This document shows, piece after piece, positions 33,792 through 43,037 of a DNA stretch of 64,000 bases (position 1 is the stretch's first letter; every line of letters starts with the position of its first letter). The translations under genes and the position numbers were made by a program. The notes under the pieces were generated by a model. The model worked only from the letters and a program-made list of their open reading frames with translations. It searched no databases and was not told the DNA's origin. Origin of the DNA: Actinomadura cremea. GTDB taxonomy: Bacteria; Actinomycetota; Actinomycetes; Streptosporangiales; Streptosporangiaceae. The stretch spans positions 434,001 through 498,000 of the forward strand of contig NZ_BMRF01000004.1 in NCBI RefSeq assembly GCF_014648495.1, in the 5' to 3' direction.

Positions 33792-36700
33792 ATGTGGCAG
33801 GACTTGTCGGTCATCTCGGCTTCGTGGCGGTCCCAGATGCACCCCCGGCGGGACGGGCCCGTACCGCCGGACCCCGCCGTGAACGAGCCCCTCGCCGGGG
33901 ACGTGCTGAGACGCCTCGCCGATCTGCGCGACCGCCTCGGCGCGTGGGTCGAGCCCGACGGCAGCGGCTTCGACGCGGACCTGGTCGAACCGGTCCGCGC
34001 CTACCTCGCCGGCGCGGCCGACCCCGTGGGCGCCGCCGCGACGCTCGTCCTCCTCTCCGACGACGCGATCTGCTCCTGGTTCTACGGCGCGGCCGGGCCG
34101 CGGACCACGACCCGCCTCGACGGGCTGGCCGACGCCTGGACGGCCGAGCACGGGCTCGCGTTCGCGGCGAGCGCGTTCGTCGAGCTGAGCGGGATCGGCC
34201 CCCGGACGGCCCCGCCGAGCCGGGACGGGAAGACGTCCGGGGTCCTCAGGTCGCACGAGTTCTCGATGGACCTGTTGTGGGAGAGCAGGCTCGGCGGTGT
34301 CCGCAGGATGCGGGAACTGATGACCGGCGCCGGCGAGGCGGCGGTCGACCGTCTCGGCGCGCTCCGCACCACGCGCCCGCGCCGCATCGTCGCGTCGTAC
34401 CTCGTCCCGGACCGGGAGGACTGGCTGGACGAGTGCATCGCGGAGCAGCACGACGCCGGGCGGGAGCGGAACGCGAACTGGATGCTGTGGTGCTGCCCGG
34501 GGCCGGCGGCACGGTTCGAGCAGGCCCGGCCCGTGCTGCGCGCCGGCCGGTACGAGCTGGTGCCGGACGTCCTCGCCACGGTCTACGCGGGGGCGGGCCC
34601 GGCGCTCGTGCCCGTGCTGTCCGCCGCGCTGGACGGCGACCTGCTCGCACCGAACCGCGACGCGGTGCTCACGCTGCTGGGGCGGCTCCCGTCCGACGAG
34701 GCGTTCTCCGTCCTCGTCGAGCGCGCCGACCGGACGCCCGTGCGCCGCGCCCTCGACGCCGCCGCGCGGCGCTTCCCGGAGCGCGCCCGGCGGCTCCTGC
34801 CGTCCGGTGCCGGCGAGTCCGGTGCCGGGGCCGACGGGCGAGCCGTTCCGGACGCGTCCGAGGACGCGCTGCCGCCGGTGCTCGTCCGTCCGCCGTGGAC
34901 GCGGACCGAGGCGCCGGCGGTCACCGGCCTGAAGCCGCCCTCCGAGCGGGCCGTCGTGTGGGAGGCCGGTGAGCGGGAGCGGTGGGCCGACGAGGCGTCG
35001 CGATGGCGCCCCGGAATCCTGCGCCGCGACGACCCCGACGGGGCGCTGGCCGAGGCGATCGAGGCGGTCCGCGACGGGGCCGACGTCGGCGTCAGGCAGG
35101 AGATGACCGTGCTCCTGCACGCGCCCGACGACGTGGTGGACACGCTCGTCCAGGGGTGGGCGCCGTACAGCCACGACTTCACCGACGGATGGATCCGTCC
35201 GTTCGTCGCGCGTTTCGAGTCGCGCGCCCGCGAGGTCGCGGTGCAGTTCGCGACCCGCCCGAGGAAGGACGGTGCGCGCGACGCGCGCGCGTCGCTCCTG
35301 CCGTTCCGGGACGCCGAGGTCGCCGAGCGGATGGCCGGGTGGCTCGCCCGGGGGACCGAACCCCTGGAACCCGTGCGCGACTGGTTCGGCCGGCACGGCG
35401 TCGCGGCCGTCCCGATGCTCGTGCCCGCCGCGCTGGGGCGACCGGGCGCGCGGCGCCGGCAGGCGGAGCACGCGCTGCGGTTCGTCGCGGAGTCGACGGG
35501 CACCGGGCGGGTCGTCGCGGCGGCGGGGGAGCACGCGGACGCCGTGGAGCGGCTGCTGTCGGCGCCCGCGGTGCCGCCGGTGCTCCCGAAGATCCCCGTG
35601 TGGGCGTCCCCCGGCGTCCTGCCGCGGGTGCGCCTGCGCGACCGGGCCGCCGCGCTGCCCGCCGAGGCGACGGCCCACCTGGTGACGGCGCTCGCGGTCG
35701 CGGACCCGGGGCTGGACGAGGTCCGGGCGGCGTGCGATCCGGTATCGCTGGCGGGGTTCGCCTGGGCGCTGTTCGAGGCGTGGCAGGCGCACGGGGCCCC
35801 GCCCCGGGACGACTGGACGCTGCGGGCCCTCGGCCTGGCCGGTGACGACGACACCGCGCGGCGGCTGGTGCCGCTGATCCGGACGTGGCCGGGGGAGAAC
35901 CGGCACGACCGGGCGGTGCGGGGACTGGACGTCCTCGTCGCCCTCGGCACGCCCGTCGCGCTGCTGCACCTGCACGACCTGAGGCGCAAGGGGGAGCACC
36001 CCGGGGTCAGGGAGCGGGCGCGGGAGCTGTTCCACGGGGTGGCGAGGCGCGCGAGCCTGTCCGCCGACCGGCTCTCCGAACGCGTCATGCCCGACTACGG
36101 CCTCGACGCCGACGGGGGAACGACGCTCGACTACGGCCCGCGCCGGTTCCGCGTCGGTTTCGGCGACGGGCTCGAGCCGTACGTCACCGACGGTGCCGGG
36201 CGCCCGCTCAAGGCCCTGCCCGAGCCGGGCGCGGGCGACGACCCGGAGCTCGCCCACGCCGCCCGCCGCGGCTTCACGGCGATGAAGGCCGAGGTACGGA
36301 CCGCGTCGACCCACCTCAAGGGGCGGCTGGAGAAGGCCATGGCCCGCCGCCACGCCTGGACGCCGGCCGATTTCCGCGCGCTCTTCGTCGACCATCCGAT
36401 CGTCCGGCACATCGGGCGCCGCCTGGTGTGGACGGTCGACGGGACGGCCTTCCGGATCGCCGAGGACCGCACGCTCGCCGACGTCCACGACGACGCCTTC
36501 GAGCCGTCCGGCACGGCCGCCGTCCGCCTCGCGCACCCCGCCGAGCTGGGCGCCGACCTCGAAGCCTGGGCGGAGACGTTCGCCGACTACGAGATCGCCC
36601 AGCCGTTCCCGCAGCTCGGCCGCCCGTTCCACCTGCTGACCGGGGACGAGCACGCGTCAGGCCGCCTGGAGCGGTTCGAGGGGCTGGCGGTGGACGGGGA

Positions 36701-36959
36701 GAAGCTCTACGCCATGAGGCGCCGCGGCTGGGCGGTCACCGAGCAACCGAAGAGGGAGCACACCGGCGGCGATCTCGCGGCCGCGCTCCTCATCCGCGCG
36801 ATCCCGGACGCGCTCGACATCTGCCTCACCGTGCAGCGGTGGGTCGCCGGCGTCGCCGTCGAGTACCGCATCAGCGAAGCGTCGATCGACGCGGCGGACC
36901 CCGCGCACAGCTCCGAGGCCATCGCCGACGTCATCTGGCTGGTCGGTTCACGGCCGTAG
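33792..36959 (+). CDS. DUF4132-domain protein (MolR/YehI-like), first tandem copy
   Basis: 1055 residues. The large N-terminal part is an alpha-helical solenoid (repeated HEAT-like pairs such as AEATAHLVTALAVADPGLDE). The C-terminal ~200 residues carry the DUF4132 pattern: WTPADFRALFVDHPIVRHIG, RLVWTVDGTAFRIAEDRTLA, VRLAHPAEL and DYEIAQPFPQLGRP. E. coli MolR and YehI share this domain; its biochemistry is unknown. The copy shares its whole length with the next gene, except for about 20 extra N-terminal residues (MWQDLSVISASW). The start is fixed by the damage-type promoter, with the ATG 8 bases after the -10. A role in the DNA-damage response is inferred from that promoter and from the sbcDC neighbour. 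Confidence 0.83.
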   Translation: MWQDLSVISASWRSQMHPRRDGPVPPDPAVNEPLAGDVLRRLADLRDRLGAWVEPDGSGFDADLVEPVRAYLAGAADPVGAAATLVLLSDDAICSWFYGAAGPRTTTRLDGLADAWTAEHGLAFAASAFVELSGIGPRTAPPSRDGKTSGVLRSHEFSMDLLWESRLGGVRRMRELMTGAGEAAVDRLGALRTTRPRRIVASYLVPDREDWLDECIAEQHDAGRERNANWMLWCCPGPAARFEQARPVLRAGRYELVPDVLATVYAGAGPALVPVLSAALDGDLLAPNRDAVLTLLGRLPSDEAFSVLVERADRTPVRRALDAAARRFPERARRLLPSGAGESGAGADGRAVPDASEDALPPVLVRPPWTRTEAPAVTGLKPPSERAVVWEAGERERWADEASRWRPGILRRDDPDGALAEAIEAVRDGADVGVRQEMTVLLHAPDDVVDTLVQGWAPYSHDFTDGWIRPFVARFESRAREVAVQFATRPRKDGARDARASLLPFRDAEVAERMAGWLARGTEPLEPVRDWFGRHGVAAVPMLVPAALGRPGARRRQAEHALRFVAESTGTGRVVAAAGEHADAVERLLSAPAVPPVLPKIPVWASPGVLPRVRLRDRAAALPAEATAHLVTALAVADPGLDEVRAACDPVSLAGFAWALFEAWQAHGAPPRDDWTLRALGLAGDDDTARRLVPLIRTWPGENRHDRAVRGLDVLVALGTPVALLHLHDLRRKGEHPGVRERARELFHGVARRASLSADRLSERVMPDYGLDADGGTTLDYGPRRFRVGFGDGLEPYVTDGAGRPLKALPEPGAGDDPELAHAARRGFTAMKAEVRTASTHLKGRLEKAMARRHAWTPADFRALFVDHPIVRHIGRRLVWTVDGTAFRIAEDRTLADVHDDAFEPSGTAAVRLAHPAELGADLEAWAETFADYEIAQPFPQLGRPFHLLTGDEHASGRLERFEGLAVDGEKLYAMRRRGWAVTEQPKREHTGGDLAAALLIRAIPDALDICLTVQRWVAGVAVEYRISEASIDAADPAHSSEAIADVIWLVGSRP

Positions 36960-36985
36960 GCGGCGTCGATCGATTCCGCGGCGGA

Positions 36986-37008
36986 ATGTCGGCGATCGTC
37001 CGTAGTGT
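36986..37008 (+). promoter_or_regulatory. RecA-NDp/PafBC-like DNA-damage promoter of the second DUF4132 gene
   Basis: ATGTCGGCG-N8-TAGTGT, then 8 bases and ATG 37017. The flanks (GCGGA before and ATCG after the first box) match those of the promoter at 33761-33783, so the promoter was duplicated with the gene. Confidence 0.68.
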
Positions 37009-37016
37009 GAACCGGC

Positions 37017-40000
37017 ATGAGCGACGCCCCCGTGGTGAACGAGGCACTGGCCGAGGAGACGCTCCGGCGGGTCGCCGGCGTCCGCGGCCACCTCGTCGAG
37101 TGGATCGACGCCGACGCGCTCTTCCAGGACGGCCTGGGCGCGCGGGCCCGCGCCTACCTGACCGGCGACGCCGATCCGACGGGCGCCGCCGCGACCCTGC
37201 TCGCCCTCTCCCACGGGGAGGTCGCCACTCGGTTCTTCGGACCGGACGGGCCGGCGCACGAGAGCCGCTTCGACGGGTTCGCCGACGCCTGGACGGCCGA
37301 GCACGGGCTCGGGTTCGCCGCCGAGGCGTTCGTCGAGCTGAGCGGGCTCGATCCCGTGTGGGTGCCTCGCCGCAGCTTCGGCGGCGCCACGAGCGGCGTG
37401 CGCCGCGCGCGTCCCGAAGACCCGATGGACCTGTGGTGGGAGGCGTGGGAGGGCGGCGTCCAGCGGATGCGGGAGCTGATGCCGGGCGCGGACGGCGCGG
37501 TGCTCGAACGGCTCGCGGGGCTGCGGACCGCGCCCGTCCGGCGGGTCGTCGCGTCCTACCTCGTGCCCGCGCGGGAGGACTGGCTGGACGAGTGCTGCGC
37601 GGCCCCGCCCGCGGACGAGCGGGAGCGGAGCGCGCAGTGGATGCTGTGGTGCTCGCTGCGGTCGGCCGCGCAGTTCGAGCGCGTCCGTGACGCGCTGAGC
37701 CTCGGCCCGTACGAGCTGGTGACGGACGTCCTGGCGACGGTGCTCGGGCGGATCGGCCCGGCGCCGCTCGCGCCCCTGCTCGCCGCCGCGCTGGACGACG
37801 GGCCCAAGGCGGTGCACCGCGACGCCGTCCTCGGGCTGCTGGCCACCGTGCCCGCGGACGAGACGTTCGCCGTCCTCGTCGAGCGGGCGTCGGACATGCA
37901 CGTCGCGCGGGCCCTCGCCACCGCCGCCCGCCGGTTTCCCGACCTGGCGCGCAGGCTCCTGCCCGCCCCGGACCGGGCGCCCCGCCCGGTGCCCGACGCG
38001 CCCGCCGGCGCGCTCCCGCCGCTGCTCGTCCGGCCGCCGTGGAAGCGGACCGTGCCCCGCGGGCCGGTGCTCCGCCTCACGGTCCCGGACGAACGGACCG
38101 TCGTGTGGGCGGACGGCGAGCGGGAGAAGTGGGCCGACGCCCCGAAGTACCGGCCCGAGGCCCTCGGGCCCGACGGGCACGACGTCCAGTTGAGGCGGGC
38201 GATCGCGAGCGTGCGGCGGGGCGACGCCTACCCCAAGGAGGAAGTGGTCGCCTACCTGCACGCCCCCGACGAGGTGCTCGCCCCGCTGCTCCCCGGCTGG
38301 ACGCCCCCGAAGGGGCTCGCCGACGTCCCCGTGTGGATGCGCCCGCTCATCGCGCGCCACGAACTGGCCGTCCGCGACCAGGCGCTGCGGATCGCCCGCT
38401 CGGACGCCCCCGGCGGCCGCGGCCTGCTCGTCCCGTTCCGGGACGCCGAGATCGCCGCGCGGATGGCGCAGTGGCTCGCGCGGCGCGCCGGGTCGCAGCG
38501 GCCCGTCCGCGCGTGGTTCGGCCGGCACGGCCTCGCGGCGGTGCCGCTGCTCGTCCCCGCCGCGCTCGGCGGAGCGACCGGGCCGCGCCGGCACGCCGAG
38601 CACGCGCTGCGGTTCGTCGCGGACCGGACGGACGCCGGCCGGGTCGTCGAGGCGGCGCGCGGGCACGGGGACGCGGCGGCGGACGCCGTCCGGCGGCTGC
38701 TGGCCGGGCCCGATCCCGTCCTCCCGCTCCGGAACCCGCGGAACCCCGCGTGGGCCGACGCCCGCGCCCTGCCGCAGGTGCTGCTGCGCGACCGCTCCGC
38801 CGCGCTCCCCGCCGAGGCGACCGGCCACCTCGTCTCGGCCCTGGCGCTCGCGGACCCCGGTGCGGCGGACGTCCGCGCGGCCTGCGATCCGGTCTCCCTG
38901 GCGGAGTTCGGCTGGGCGCTGTCCGAGGCGTGGCGAGCCCATGGCGCCCCGCCCCGGCACGCGTGGGCGCTGGAGTCCCTCGGCCTGCTCGGCGACGACG
39001 ACACCGTGCGCCGCCTGGTCCCGCGGCTCCGCGACTGGCCGGGAGAGGGCCTGCACGCGCGGGCGGTCAGGGCCTTGGACGTCCTCGCCGCGATCGGCAC
39101 CCCGGTCGCCCTCCTGCACCTGCACGATCTGGCGCGCAAGGGGAAGTACCCCGCGCTCAGGAAGCACGCGCGGCACCTGGTCGAGCGGGCCGCGAAGCGC
39201 GCGGACGTCCCGGCCGACCGGCTCGCCGAGCGGCTCCTCCCGGACTACGGCCTGGACGCCGACGGCCTCCTGACCGTCGACTACGGTCCCCGCGCGTTCC
39301 GCGCCGGCTTCGACGGACGGCTCGAACCGTGCGTCGTCGATCGGGCCGGACACCGGTCGAAGAAGCTGCCCGAGCCGGGCGAACGCGACGATCCCGCCCT
39401 CGCCGTCGCCGCCCTCCGCCGGTTCAGGGCGATGACGGCCGAGGTCCGGACGGCGTCCGCGTCCCTCGTCGAAGCGCTGGAGAACGCGATGACCCGGCGG
39501 TACGCGTGGACGCCGGAGGAGTTCCGCGCGCTGTTCGCCGACCATCCGCTCGCCCGGCACGTCGCGCGCCGCCTGGTGTGGACGTCCGGCGGCGCGGCCT
39601 TCCGCATCGCCGAGGACGGCACGCTCGCCGACGTCCGCGACGACGCGCTCGTCCTGCCCGCGGGGGCGGCCGTCCGCGTCGCGCACCCGCTCGACCTCGG
39701 CGGCGACCTCGCGGCCTGGCGGGAGACGTTCGACGACTACGAGATCGTCCAGCCGTTCCCGCAGCTCGACCGCCCCGTGTACACGCTGACCGACGACGAG
39801 CGCGCGTCCGGACGCACGACGCGGTTCGACGGCCTGGTGGTGTCCGGGTACAAGGTCCGGGGCCTGCTCCGCCGCGACTGGACGACCGGACACGACGGCG
39901 ACTTCACCCGCGAGCACCCCGGCGGCCTCAGGATCGTCCTCGCGCTGGACGGCGCGGCCGACGCCGGCGGCGAGATCGAGTGGCGCGTCCGCGAGCTGGC

Positions 40001-40106
40001 GGTCGAGACGACCGGCGCGACCGATCCCGCGCTCGCCTCCGAGGCCCTCGCCGACGTCGTGTGGCTCATCGGCCCCCGCCGGATCGCGGCGGCGGGGGGC
40101 GGGTGA
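37017..40106 (+). CDS. DUF4132-domain protein (MolR/YehI-like), second tandem copy
   Basis: 1029 residues, a full-length paralog of the preceding gene. Matching stretches run through the protein: FADAWTAEHGLGFAAEAFVE, REDWLDECC, YELVTDVLATV, LPPLLVRPPWKRT, VRAACDPVSLAEFGWALSEA, KLPEPGERDDP and the C-terminal WTPEEFRALFADHPLARHVA with DYEIVQPFPQLDRP. No nuclease, kinase or membrane motif is seen. The solenoid-plus-DUF4132 design suggests a scaffold or binding protein in the cytoplasm. It has its own promoter of the same damage-inducible type. The two copies have diverged evenly, so both are probably functional. Confidence 0.83.
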   Translation: MSDAPVVNEALAEETLRRVAGVRGHLVEWIDADALFQDGLGARARAYLTGDADPTGAAATLLALSHGEVATRFFGPDGPAHESRFDGFADAWTAEHGLGFAAEAFVELSGLDPVWVPRRSFGGATSGVRRARPEDPMDLWWEAWEGGVQRMRELMPGADGAVLERLAGLRTAPVRRVVASYLVPAREDWLDECCAAPPADERERSAQWMLWCSLRSAAQFERVRDALSLGPYELVTDVLATVLGRIGPAPLAPLLAAALDDGPKAVHRDAVLGLLATVPADETFAVLVERASDMHVARALATAARRFPDLARRLLPAPDRAPRPVPDAPAGALPPLLVRPPWKRTVPRGPVLRLTVPDERTVVWADGEREKWADAPKYRPEALGPDGHDVQLRRAIASVRRGDAYPKEEVVAYLHAPDEVLAPLLPGWTPPKGLADVPVWMRPLIARHELAVRDQALRIARSDAPGGRGLLVPFRDAEIAARMAQWLARRAGSQRPVRAWFGRHGLAAVPLLVPAALGGATGPRRHAEHALRFVADRTDAGRVVEAARGHGDAAADAVRRLLAGPDPVLPLRNPRNPAWADARALPQVLLRDRSAALPAEATGHLVSALALADPGAADVRAACDPVSLAEFGWALSEAWRAHGAPPRHAWALESLGLLGDDDTVRRLVPRLRDWPGEGLHARAVRALDVLAAIGTPVALLHLHDLARKGKYPALRKHARHLVERAAKRADVPADRLAERLLPDYGLDADGLLTVDYGPRAFRAGFDGRLEPCVVDRAGHRSKKLPEPGERDDPALAVAALRRFRAMTAEVRTASASLVEALENAMTRRYAWTPEEFRALFADHPLARHVARRLVWTSGGAAFRIAEDGTLADVRDDALVLPAGAAVRVAHPLDLGGDLAAWRETFDDYEIVQPFPQLDRPVYTLTDDERASGRTTRFDGLVVSGYKVRGLLRRDWTTGHDGDFTREHPGGLRIVLALDGAADAGGEIEWRVRELAVETTGATDPALASEALADVVWLIGPRRIAAAGGG

Positions 40107-40113
40107 CGGCCCG

Positions 40114-40884
40114 TCACGGTTTGCGGCCGACGCCCGCCAGCAGCCAGCCGGACGGCGGGTCGTAGGGGCGGTCGGGACGCCACTCCGGCGCGGGGACGAG
40201 CCCGGGATCGAGGAGGTCGAGGCCGTCGAAGAACCCGGCCAGGCGGGACGCCGGGCGGAACTCGACGGGGAAGCCGAGCAGCTCGACGATCTTCGCGTGC
40301 TTGTCGAGGTCGGCCTCGGTGAGCCGGTCGGACGCCAGGTCGCAGATCACCAGGTGGCTGCCGGGCGCCATCGCGTCGCGGAACGCCCGCACGACTCCGT
40401 CCGGGTCGTCGGCATCGGTGATCTGGTCCAGCATCCCGATCATCAGCACCCCGACCGGACGGCCGAGGTCGAGGAGCGCGGTGACGTCCGGGTCGCCGAG
40501 GACGTCGGCGGGGCGCCGCGCGTCGCCGCGCACGGCCGTGGCCGTCGGCACCGCGTGCAGCAGCGCCTGGTAGTGGACGACGGCGACCGGATCGTGGTCG
40601 ACGTAGACGGTGCGGGCCTCCGGGTCGGCCCGCTGGGCGAGCTCGTGCACGTTGCCCTTGCCGGGGAGGCCGCAGCCGACGTCGAGGAACTGCCGGACGC
40701 CGGCGTCCAGCAGGTGCCGCACGGCACGGCGCATGAACTTGCGGTTCTCGCGGGGCAGCAGGTGCGCGACGCGGTGCATGGCGAGCGCCGCCATGGCGAC
40801 GTCGCGGTCGGGGCCGTAGTTGTCCTTGCCGCCGAGCGAGTAGTCGTAGACGCGGGCGCTCGCGGCGCCGGGGTGGTCGAGCAT
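40114..40884 (-). CDS. SAM-dependent methyltransferase, DUF574/Methyltransf_19 family
   Basis: 256 residues. The N-terminal ASARVYDYSLGGKDNYGPDR is the signature of this actinobacterial family. The SAM site is FLDVGCGLPGKGNVHELAQR, followed by VYVDHDPVAVVH, where the Asp binds the SAM ribose, and then the acidic DLASDRLTEADL. The C-terminus FFDGLDLLDPGLVPAPEWRP is also typical. ATG 40884 is preceded by GAGGTGAT. Members are numerous in streptomycetes and their substrates are mostly unknown. It converges on the second DUF4132 gene with a 7-base gap. Confidence 0.88.
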   Translation of the reverse strand: MLDHPGAASARVYDYSLGGKDNYGPDRDVAMAALAMHRVAHLLPRENRKFMRRAVRHLLDAGVRQFLDVGCGLPGKGNVHELAQRADPEARTVYVDHDPVAVVHYQALLHAVPTATAVRGDARRPADVLGDPDVTALLDLGRPVGVLMIGMLDQITDADDPDGVVRAFRDAMAPGSHLVICDLASDRLTEADLDKHAKIVELLGFPVEFRPASRLAGFFDGLDLLDPGLVPAPEWRPDRPYDPPSGWLLAGVGRKP

Positions 40885-40997
40885 CGGGGATCACCTCGAC
40901 GAGTGAACGGGGTGGGTCGAGGACGCGATCTCCCAGTCTAGTTCACGGTGATCACGGTGTGCACGGCCCGGACAACGGAAAGTGCCGGTGCGCCTTG

Positions 40998-41456
40998 TCA
41001 GTCCGCGACGGGACGGGACGCGCGGTCGGCGTCGAGGAACGCGGCGCAGCGGCCCAGCAGGGCGACCAGCGACTCGCGCTCGGCGTCGGTGAACTCGGCG
41101 GACAGCCCCCGCTCGACCCGGACGGCGCGCTCGTCCGCGCTCTTCAGCACGGCCTCGCCCTCGGCGGTCAGCCGCGTCTCGAGGATGTTGCGGTGCCACT
41201 CGTGCGGCGTGCGCTCGATGAGCCCGCGCTCCCGCAGGTTCCTGAGCACCGTGTTCATCGTCGGCGGGGTGACCGCGCAGGCCCGCGCGAGCGCGGCGGC
41301 CGACATGCCCGGGTTGCCGGCCAGCTGGAGGAGTGCGCCGTACTGCGGCACCGTCAGGCCGCTCGGCTTCAGCGCCGCGTGCTTGGCCGCGTTGAGCGCC
41401 TGCTCGGCCCGCTTGATGTGGTGGCCGATCCGCTCGTGGACGGGCATCGAGGTCAT
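40998..41456 (-). CDS. MarR-family transcriptional regulator
   Basis: 152 residues from ATG 41456 (MTSMPVHERIGHHIKRAEQA). A winged HTH is seen in LTVPQYGALLQLAGNPGMSA and AALARACAVTPPTMNTVLRN, then LRERGLIERTPHEWHRNILE as recognition helix and wing. MarR proteins bind short palindromes as dimers and release DNA on binding a phenolic or similar ligand. The gene is divergent from the SMP-30-like gene, and the 12-bp palindrome TTAGAGCTCTAA lies between them inside the latter's promoter. An upstream ATG at 41501 would overlap that operator, so 41456 or 41447 is more likely. Confidence 0.85.
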   Translation of the reverse strand: MTSMPVHERIGHHIKRAEQALNAAKHAALKPSGLTVPQYGALLQLAGNPGMSAAALARACAVTPPTMNTVLRNLRERGLIERTPHEWHRNILETRLTAEGEAVLKSADERAVRVERGLSAEFTDAERESLVALLGRCAAFLDADRASRPVAD

Positions 41457-41490
41457 CCGCGCATGGTATCCGCCCTCGAACGGAAGCCCG

Positions 41491-41519
41491 TTGACAAGCA
41501 TTAGAGCTCTAACTACTGT
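41491..41519 (+). promoter_or_regulatory. Promoter of the SMP-30-like gene
   Basis: TTGACA, a 17-base spacer, and TACTGT form a near-ideal sigma-70-type promoter. The -10 ends 38 bases before the ATG at 41558. The spacer holds the MarR-type palindrome. Confidence 0.7.
41501..41512. promoter_or_regulatory. MarR-type operator palindrome
   Basis: TTAGAGCTCTAA is a perfect 12-bp palindrome within the promoter spacer of the SMP-30-like gene and upstream of the divergent marR-like gene. Binding there would block RNA polymerase, so the MarR protein probably represses both genes. Confidence 0.6.
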
Positions 41520-41557
41520 ATCGACGCGTTCGAATGATTCACCACATATGGAGAACG

Positions 41558-42544
41558 ATGTCCCGCTTCCACCGCTCCCTCGCCGCCGCCGCCCTCGCCG
41601 CGGCCGTCGTCCCCCTGACGGCGCCCGTCGCCGGCGCGGCGGCGCGGCACCACGTCCGCGTCTCCACGGCGTACGAGCTGCCGGGCGACCGCGTCTACCC
41701 GGAGGGCATCGCGGCCGACCCGCGCACCGGCGCCCTGTACGCGGGCTCCTTCGCCGACGGCACGATCTACCGCATGTCCGGCCGCGACCGCGTCGCGGAG
41801 GTCTTCCTGCCCGCCGGGACCGACGGCCGCGACACCGCCAACGGCCTCGAGGCCGACCGGCACGGCCGCCTCTGGGTCACCGACTCCGGCACCGGCGTCG
41901 CCGTCTACGACGTCCGCACCCGGCGCCTGCTCGCGCGGTTCGACGTCCCCGGGGACGGGCCCCGGTTCGTCAACGACCTGGCGATCGCGCCCGACGGCAC
42001 CGCCTACCTCACCGACAGCCTGCGCGCCGTCGTCTACCGGGTCGCCCCGCGCGACCTCGCCGAGGCGCGCGGCGGGCGCGCCGCCCTCAAGCCGCACTTC
42101 GACATGGGGCCCGTCCTCGAACCGCACGAGCCCGGCGCCTACACGCTGAACGGCATCGTCGCGGACCCGTCCGGCCGGTACCTCCTCGCCGTCGACTCGA
42201 CCGGCGGCGACCTGTACCGCCTCGACGCCACGTCCGGCGCCATCGCCCGGGTCGCGCTGCACGGCGGCGACATGGACCTGGCCGACGGGCTCGACCTGCG
42301 GCACGGCCGCCTGTGGGCCGCCCACAACACCGACGACGCGATCACCCGCTGGCGCGTCTCCCCGGACGGGCGGTCCGCGTGGCTGCAGCGCCGCGTCGTC
42401 GACGCGGAACTGGACGCCCCGACGACGCTCGTCCGCGCGCGCGGCACCCTCTACGTCGTCCGCTCGCAGTTCGACGACGGCGGCCCGCTCGGTCCCGGCA
42501 CCCCGGAGACCCCGTTCACCGTCGCCGCCGTCCGGGGCCTCTGA
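41558..42544 (+). CDS. Secreted SMP-30/gluconolactonase-like beta-propeller protein
   Basis: 328 residues. The N-terminal MSRFHRSLAAAALAAAVVPL followed by TAPVAGAAA is a Sec signal peptide. The mature part has propeller strands: DRVYPEGIAADPRTGALYAG, TANGLEADRHGRLWVTDSGT, FVNDLAIAPDGTAYLTDSLR, YTLNGIVADPSGRYLLAVDS and LADGLDLRHGRLWAAHN. The E-G, N-D-x-x and N-G motifs are the metal and active-site residues in SMP-30 lactonases. A lactonase role is possible but not shown. ATG 41558 has GGAGA upstream; an ATG at 41534 lacks a ribosome site. Its promoter is overlapped by a MarR operator. Confidence 0.82.
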   Translation: MSRFHRSLAAAALAAAVVPLTAPVAGAAARHHVRVSTAYELPGDRVYPEGIAADPRTGALYAGSFADGTIYRMSGRDRVAEVFLPAGTDGRDTANGLEADRHGRLWVTDSGTGVAVYDVRTRRLLARFDVPGDGPRFVNDLAIAPDGTAYLTDSLRAVVYRVAPRDLAEARGGRAALKPHFDMGPVLEPHEPGAYTLNGIVADPSGRYLLAVDSTGGDLYRLDATSGAIARVALHGGDMDLADGLDLRHGRLWAAHNTDDAITRWRVSPDGRSAWLQRRVVDAELDAPTTLVRARGTLYVVRSQFDDGGPLGPGTPETPFTVAAVRGL

Positions 42545-42728
42545 CGCGCCCTGCGCCTGCCCGCGCCCGGCCTGCCCGGCCCGCGGTTGAAGGCCCGGCC
42601 CCCGCCACCGCCGGCACTGACCGGCGCGGAGTGGTACTCGTCACAGTCGGGTCACGATCGGGCGCATCCGGCCGTTTCCGTGCGTCATACGGAGCAAGGA
42701 CCGTTCCCGATGCTCCGCAGGAGGCCAT
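42545..42728. other. Intergenic region before the small membrane protein gene
   Basis: GC-rich sequence without a recognisable gene. It ends with the AGGAGG ribosome site of the next gene; no distinct promoter was identified. Confidence 0.3.
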
Positions 42729-43034
42729 GTGAGCACCACCGCGCCGCCCCGTCCCGCCCCCGAGACCGCGGCCGAAACGCCGACCGAGACCGACGTCCCG
42801 TCCCCGGCCCCGAAGGGGCGGCTCCGGCCGGTGCGCAAGATCGCCGTGGCCGTCGCCGGGACGGTGGTGATCGCCGCGGGCATCGTGATGCTCGTGATCC
42901 CCGGTCCGGGCGTGGTGGTCATCCTCGCCGGCATCGGGCTGCTCGGCACCGAGTTCCCCGCCGCCAAGCGCGTCAGCGACCGCGCCTACGGCTACGTCAA
43001 GACCGTCTGGGCGAAGGTCCGCCGCAAGCGCTGA
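42729..43034 (+). CDS. Small PGPGW/TIGR02611-like membrane protein
   Basis: 101 residues. A proline- and threonine-rich N-terminal tail precedes two hydrophobic segments, IAVAVAGTVVIAAGIVMLVI and GVVVILAGIGLLGTEFPAAK, joined by the PGPG turn that defines this small actinobacterial family. The C-terminal VKTVWAKVRRKR is basic and cytoplasmic by the positive-inside rule. The function is unknown. GTG 42729 is preceded by CAGGAGG. It converges on the lacI-like gene with a 3-base gap. Confidence 0.75.
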   Translation: MSTTAPPRPAPETAAETPTETDVPSPAPKGRLRPVRKIAVAVAGTVVIAAGIVMLVIPGPGVVVILAGIGLLGTEFPAAKRVSDRAYGYVKTVWAKVRRKR

Positions 43035-43037
43035 CCC

